In this document: in pieces, positions 4,912 to 7,645 of the stretch | How the letters are laid out: each line of letters starts with the position of its first letter | Numbering within the stretch: position 1 is the first letter of the stretch | DNA from: Burkholderiales bacterium | GTDB taxonomy: Bacteria > Pseudomonadota > Gammaproteobacteria > Burkholderiales > SG8-39 | Assembly: GCA_029266935.1 (NCBI GenBank) | Contig: JAQSVY010000060.1 | Location: forward strand, 1 to 7,645 | Direction of reading: 5' to 3' | Length of the DNA stretch: 7,645 nucleotides | Notes under the pieces: generated by a model | What the model saw: only the letters and a program-made list of their open reading frames with translations | Database searches by the model: none | What the model was told of the DNA's origin: nothing | Made by a program: the position numbers and the translations under genes

Positions 4912-5865
4912 CTAGAGGCTGAGGAGCAGTTTCCGGACGGGGGTGGGAACGGCGGCGTGCACGGCGTCGGCAAGGTCCAGCCAGAGCCGCCCGGGGGATT
5001 CGACGCGCTTCCTCAGCCGGTGCACGAGAGGCCGGGCGAGGAGGCGGAAGTGGGTGAAGCCGTGCTCGATGATGGGCAGTTTGGTTCCCGCCCGGCTCCT
5101 GAGCACGCGCGTCTCGGGAAAGGTCCACAGGCCGCCCCAGAGGCCGCGGCTCGGCCGGCGCTCCAGCAGGATCGCCCTGTCGTGTACGAAGACGAACCAG
5201 GTGGCGCGCCGGGTAGGCAGCACTCTCCTCGCGCGCGGCGAGGGCAACTCGTGGATGCGCCCGTGCTTGCGCGCAATGCAGCGGCTGGCGACGGGACAGG
5301 CCTCGCACTTCGGCTTGCGCGCGCACACCGTGGCGCCGAGATCCATCAGCGCCTGGGTATAGGTCTCGAGGTCCTGCCTCGGCAGGAGCCGCCGGGCAAG
5401 CCGCCAGAGCTCTTCGTCCCCCTCGGCGGCGAATACTCTCGAGAGGACCCGCTTGACGTTGCCGTCGAGGATGGCGGCGCGCCGGCTGAAGGCGAACACG
5501 GCGATCGCCGCCGCGGTGGAGCGGCCGATGCCGGGAAGTTCCCCTATGGATTCAGGGGTATTCGGGAAGGCGCCGCGACGCGCCACCTCCCGCGCGGCGA
5601 GCAGGAGATTGCGCCCCCGGGCGTAATAGCCGAGGCCGCTCCAGAGGCGCAGCACGTCGTCTTCTTGCGCTGCGGCAAGCGCCTCGACCGTCGGGTACTT
5701 GTCGAGGAAGCGCTGGTAATAGGGAATGACCGCCGCGACCTGCGTCTGCTGCAGCATCACCTCGGAAAGCCAGATGCGGTAGGGATCGCGCGTGCCCTGC
5801 CAGGGCAGGTCCCGGCGGCCGTGGCGGCGCTGCCAGGCCGCGAGCGTGCTTGCGAACTTCGACAC
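4912..5865 (-). CDS. mutY: Adenine DNA glycosylase MutY
   Basis: MutY removes adenine mispaired with 8-oxoguanine, preventing G-to-T transversions. The protein is 317 residues (E. coli 350). Seen in order: DLPWQ at 19-23; SEVMLQQTQV with the catalytic Glu at 35; the helix-hairpin-helix LPGIGRSTA at 110-118, with Ser (not the Lys of endonuclease III) marking a monofunctional glycosylase; ILDGNVKRVLSR with the catalytic Asp at 134; iron-sulfur cysteines C181, C187, C190 and C196; and a C-terminal NUDIX-like domain (about 215-317) with LWGGLWTFPE and the 8-oxoguanine-reading FTH at 270-272 (FSH in many homologs). The cysteine spacing is C-x5-C-x2-C-x5-C, one residue shorter than the usual C-x6. 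It starts at GTG 5865, only 20 bases from the divergent permease ATG, with no clear ribosome binding site. Confidence 0.96.
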   Translation of the reverse strand: MSKFASTLAAWQRRHGRRDLPWQGTRDPYRIWLSEVMLQQTQVAAVIPYYQRFLDKYPTVEALAAAQEDDVLRLWSGLGYYARGRNLLLAAREVARRGAFPNTPESIGELPGIGRSTAAAIAVFAFSRRAAILDGNVKRVLSRVFAAEGDEELWRLARRLLPRQDLETYTQALMDLGATVCARKPKCEACPVASRCIARKHGRIHELPSPRARRVLPTRRATWFVFVHDRAILLERRPSRGLWGGLWTFPETRVLRSRAGTKLPIIEHGFTHFRLLARPLVHRLRKRVESPGRLWLDLADAVHAAVPTPVRKLLLSL

Positions 5866-5885
5866 AACCAGATTCTAATTCCCCC

Positions 5886-6857
5886 ATGCTCGCGTTCGTC
5901 CTGAGGCGGGTCGCGCAAGCGGTGCTCGTGATGCTCGCCGTCGGGCTGATCGCGTTCTCGCTCTTCCGCTTCGTCGGCGACCCGGTGCTGTCCATGCTCG
6001 GCCAGGACGCGACGCCCGAGCAGCGCGTCGAGGTGACGCGCGCGCTCGGCCTCGACCGTCCGTTCTACGTCCAGTACTTCCACTTCCTCGGCAACGCCAT
6101 GCAGGGCGAGTTCGGCCTGAGCCTGCGCCAGGTGCAGCCGGTATCGAAGCTGATCGTCGAGCGCCTGCCGGCGACGCTCGAGCTCTCCGTCGTCGCCGCC
6201 CTCTTCGCGCTCGTCGCGGGCATTCCCATGGGGGTGTACACGGCGCTGCGGCCGCGCTCGTTCCTTTCGCAGATCCTGCTCGCCGTCTCGCTCGCCGGCG
6301 TGTCGCTGCCGACCTTCCTGATCGGCATCCTGCTCATCCTCATCTTCGCGGTGCAGCTCGGCTGGATGCCCGCCTTCGGCCGCGGCGACACGGTGCAGCT
6401 CGGCTGGTGGAGCACCGGTCTGCTGACCCCTTCGGGCCTGCGGGCGCTGGTGCTGCCGGCGATCACCCTCGGGCTTTTCCAGATGACGCTGATCCAGCGC
6501 CTGGTGCGCTCGGAGATGCTCGAGGTGCTGCGCACCGACTACATCCGCTTCGCCCGCGCGCGGGGGCTGACCGACAGGGCCGTGCACTTCGGCCATGCGC
6601 TGAAAAACACCCTGGTGCCGGTGATCACCATCACCGGGCTGCAGCTGGGCTCCATCATCGCCTTCGCCATCATCACCGAGACGGTGTTCCAGTGGCCGGG
6701 GATGGGGCTGCTCTTCATCCAGGCGGTGAGCTTCGCCGACGTGCCGGTCATGGCCGCCTACCTGTGCCTGATCGCGCTTTTCTTCGTGGTGATCAACCTC
6801 GTGGTCGATCTCCTTTACTATGCCGTCGATCCGAGGCTCCGCATCCAGGCGACATGA
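5886..6857 (+). CDS. ABC transporter permease, dipeptide/oligopeptide type (DppB/OppB family)
   Basis: This 323-residue inner-membrane permease has six predicted helices: the first at about 9-28 after the typical MLAFVLRRV start, then a periplasmic segment (GDPVLSMLG... GLDRPFYVQYFHFL) characteristic of the DppB branch, and five more ending in INLVVDLLYYAVDPRLRI. The EAA loop that docks the ATPase is at about 218-250 (DYIRFARARGL, then HALKNTLVPVIT). Such permeases import peptides, and some import nickel or glutathione; the exact substrate cannot be read here. An in-frame TTG at 5850 would add 12 residues and overlap mutY, but homology starts at ATG 5886. No ribosome binding site precedes it (AATTCCCCC). 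Its stop overlaps the next start (ATGA). No substrate-binding protein lies upstream, and no second permease follows directly. Confidence 0.94.
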   Translation: MLAFVLRRVAQAVLVMLAVGLIAFSLFRFVGDPVLSMLGQDATPEQRVEVTRALGLDRPFYVQYFHFLGNAMQGEFGLSLRQVQPVSKLIVERLPATLELSVVAALFALVAGIPMGVYTALRPRSFLSQILLAVSLAGVSLPTFLIGILLILIFAVQLGWMPAFGRGDTVQLGWWSTGLLTPSGLRALVLPAITLGLFQMTLIQRLVRSEMLEVLRTDYIRFARARGLTDRAVHFGHALKNTLVPVITITGLQLGSIIAFAIITETVFQWPGMGLLFIQAVSFADVPVMAAYLCLIALFFVVINLVVDLLYYAVDPRLRIQAT

Positions 6858-7645
6858 CTACCTCCACCACGCCCGTCGAGCGCATCCGCAGCTTTCATCC
6901 CGAGCTGAAGGCGCTGCGGCGCGACATCCACGCGCATCCCGAGCTCGCCTTCGAGGAGAGCCGCACCGCCTCGCTCGTCGTAGAGCGGCTGAAGGGCTGG
7001 GGCATCGAGGTGCACACCGGTCTGGCGAAGACGGGGGTCGTGGCCACGATCCGGGGAAAGAAAGCCGGCGGCCGGGCGATCGGCCTGCGCGCCGACATGG
7101 ATTGCCTGCCCATCGACGAGTGCAACACCTTCGACCACAAGTCGAAGAACAAGGGGCGCATGCACGCCTGCGGGCATGACGGCCACACCACCATGCTGCT
7201 CGGCACCGCGCGCTACCTCGCCGAGACGCGCAACTTCGACGGCACGGCATACCTGATCTTCCAGCCCGCCGAGGAAGGCGGCGGCGGCGGGCAGGTGATG
7301 GTCAAGGAAGGCCTGTTCGACCGCTTCCCGGCGAACGAGGTTTACGCGATCCACAACTACCCCGGCCTGCCCGTCGGCACGATGGCGGTGCGCGCCGGCC
7401 CGGTGATGGCCGCGACCGACGAGGTCGAGATCACGGTGCGTGGGCGCGGCGGCCATGCCGCCTTCCCGCACCTCACCGTCGACCCGGTGGTGGTGGCGGC
7501 GCAGGTGATCACGGCGCTGCAGACCATCGCCAGCCGCAACCTCGACCCGGTCGACGCCGTGGTGGTGAGCCTGTGCTCGATGCAGACCAGCCAGACCGGC
7601 GCCTTCAACGTCATCCCCGACTCGGTGCGCATGCTCGGCACGGTG
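6854..7645 (+). CDS. M20 family amidohydrolase, hippurate hydrolase type (partial)
   Basis: The first 264 residues of a family usually about 390-400 long; the gene runs off the window. These two-metal enzymes split N-acyl amino acids or amide-linked substrates. Visible are LRRDIHAHPELAFEE at 21-35, the metal-site Asp in LRADMDCLP (D81), the MHACGHDGH motif with ligands C106 and H108, the catalytic base and metal ligand pair PAEE (E140, E141) and H167 in AIHNYPG. The dimerisation domain begins near 187 with VEITVRGRGGHAAFPH. It starts at ATG 6854, four bases overlapping the permease stop, so the two are co-translated. That pairing suggests uptake and hydrolysis of the same compound, perhaps an acylated amino acid or a peptide. 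The cytoplasmic location is inferred from the lack of a signal peptide. Confidence 0.94.
   Translation, partial: MTTSTTPVERIRSFHPELKALRRDIHAHPELAFEESRTASLVVERLKGWGIEVHTGLAKTGVVATIRGKKAGGRAIGLRADMDCLPIDECNTFDHKSKNKGRMHACGHDGHTTMLLGTARYLAETRNFDGTAYLIFQPAEEGGGGGQVMVKEGLFDRFPANEVYAIHNYPGLPVGTMAVRAGPVMAATDEVEITVRGRGGHAAFPHLTVDPVVVAAQVITALQTIASRNLDPVDAVVVSLCSMQTSQTGAFNVIPDSVRMLGTV

Noticed and set aside
4376..5326. 316-codon minus-strand frame that would fuse a long N-terminus to the ferredoxin
   Set aside because: Only the last 80 residues have recognisable sequence; the rest is an out-of-frame reading of mutY, the gap and the 50-codon gene.
5850..5885. TTG 5850 as the permease start
   Set aside because: The extra residues (MRTSTQPDSNSP) do not match the family, which begins at MLAFVLRR; the extension would also overlap mutY.
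4342..5904. Open frame of 520 codons on the plus strand opposite mutY and the ferredoxin
   Set aside because: The product is Gly/Pro/Arg-rich without domains, while the minus strand encodes clear MutY and ferredoxin motifs.

Overview
The window is about 7.6 kb of GC-rich chromosomal DNA, probably from a betaproteobacterium. The evidence is the cluster rpoN-hpf-ptsN-hprK-rapZ, in which an HPr kinase and a RapZ protein follow the nitrogen-PTS genes. I recall that order as characteristic of Betaproteobacteria. No tRNA, rRNA, CRISPR array, transposase gene or phage gene was seen.

Layout. (1) Positions 2-3469, plus strand, form one tightly packed operon: the C-terminal end of sigma-54 (rpoN), a short ribosome hibernation factor (hpf), EIIA-Ntr (ptsN), HPr kinase/phosphorylase (hprK), rapZ, and a LON substrate-binding-domain protein. 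(2) Positions 5865-3470, minus strand, carry mutY, then a hairpin-rich gap, then an unrecognised 50-codon gene coupled to a two-cluster ferredoxin, then a membrane-anchored TPR protein. That block meets the first operon tail to tail with the two stop codons touching (TGATCA). (3) Positions 5886-7645, plus strand, carry a DppB/OppB-type ABC permease overlapping the start of an M20 amidohydrolase (hippurate hydrolase type), which runs off the window.

How the genes fit together. Block 1 is a regulatory module: sigma-54, the PTS-Ntr phosphoacceptor and the kinase that modifies HPr link nitrogen and carbon status, hpf protects idle ribosomes, and RapZ is a nucleotide-binding regulator. Block 2 mixes DNA repair (adenine removal opposite 8-oxoguanine) with a small redox protein. 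Block 3 looks like uptake of a peptide or N-acyl amino acid followed by its hydrolysis.

The points that most deserve a second look concern translation starts. The LON-domain gene has no normal start, and its junction with rapZ looks like a canonical ATGA overlap that has lost one G. The ferredoxin appears to start at CTG in a CTGA overlap with the 50-codon gene. The first five codons of rapZ are duplicated 20 bases upstream, out of frame, with only synonymous transitions between the copies. Other unusual points are a one-residue shortening of the MutY iron-sulfur loop, a ferredoxin with Lys at a cluster-ligand position, and a REP-like double hairpin after mutY. I do not see a convincing wholly new multi-gene system. 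The 50-codon gene plus ferredoxin is the closest candidate.
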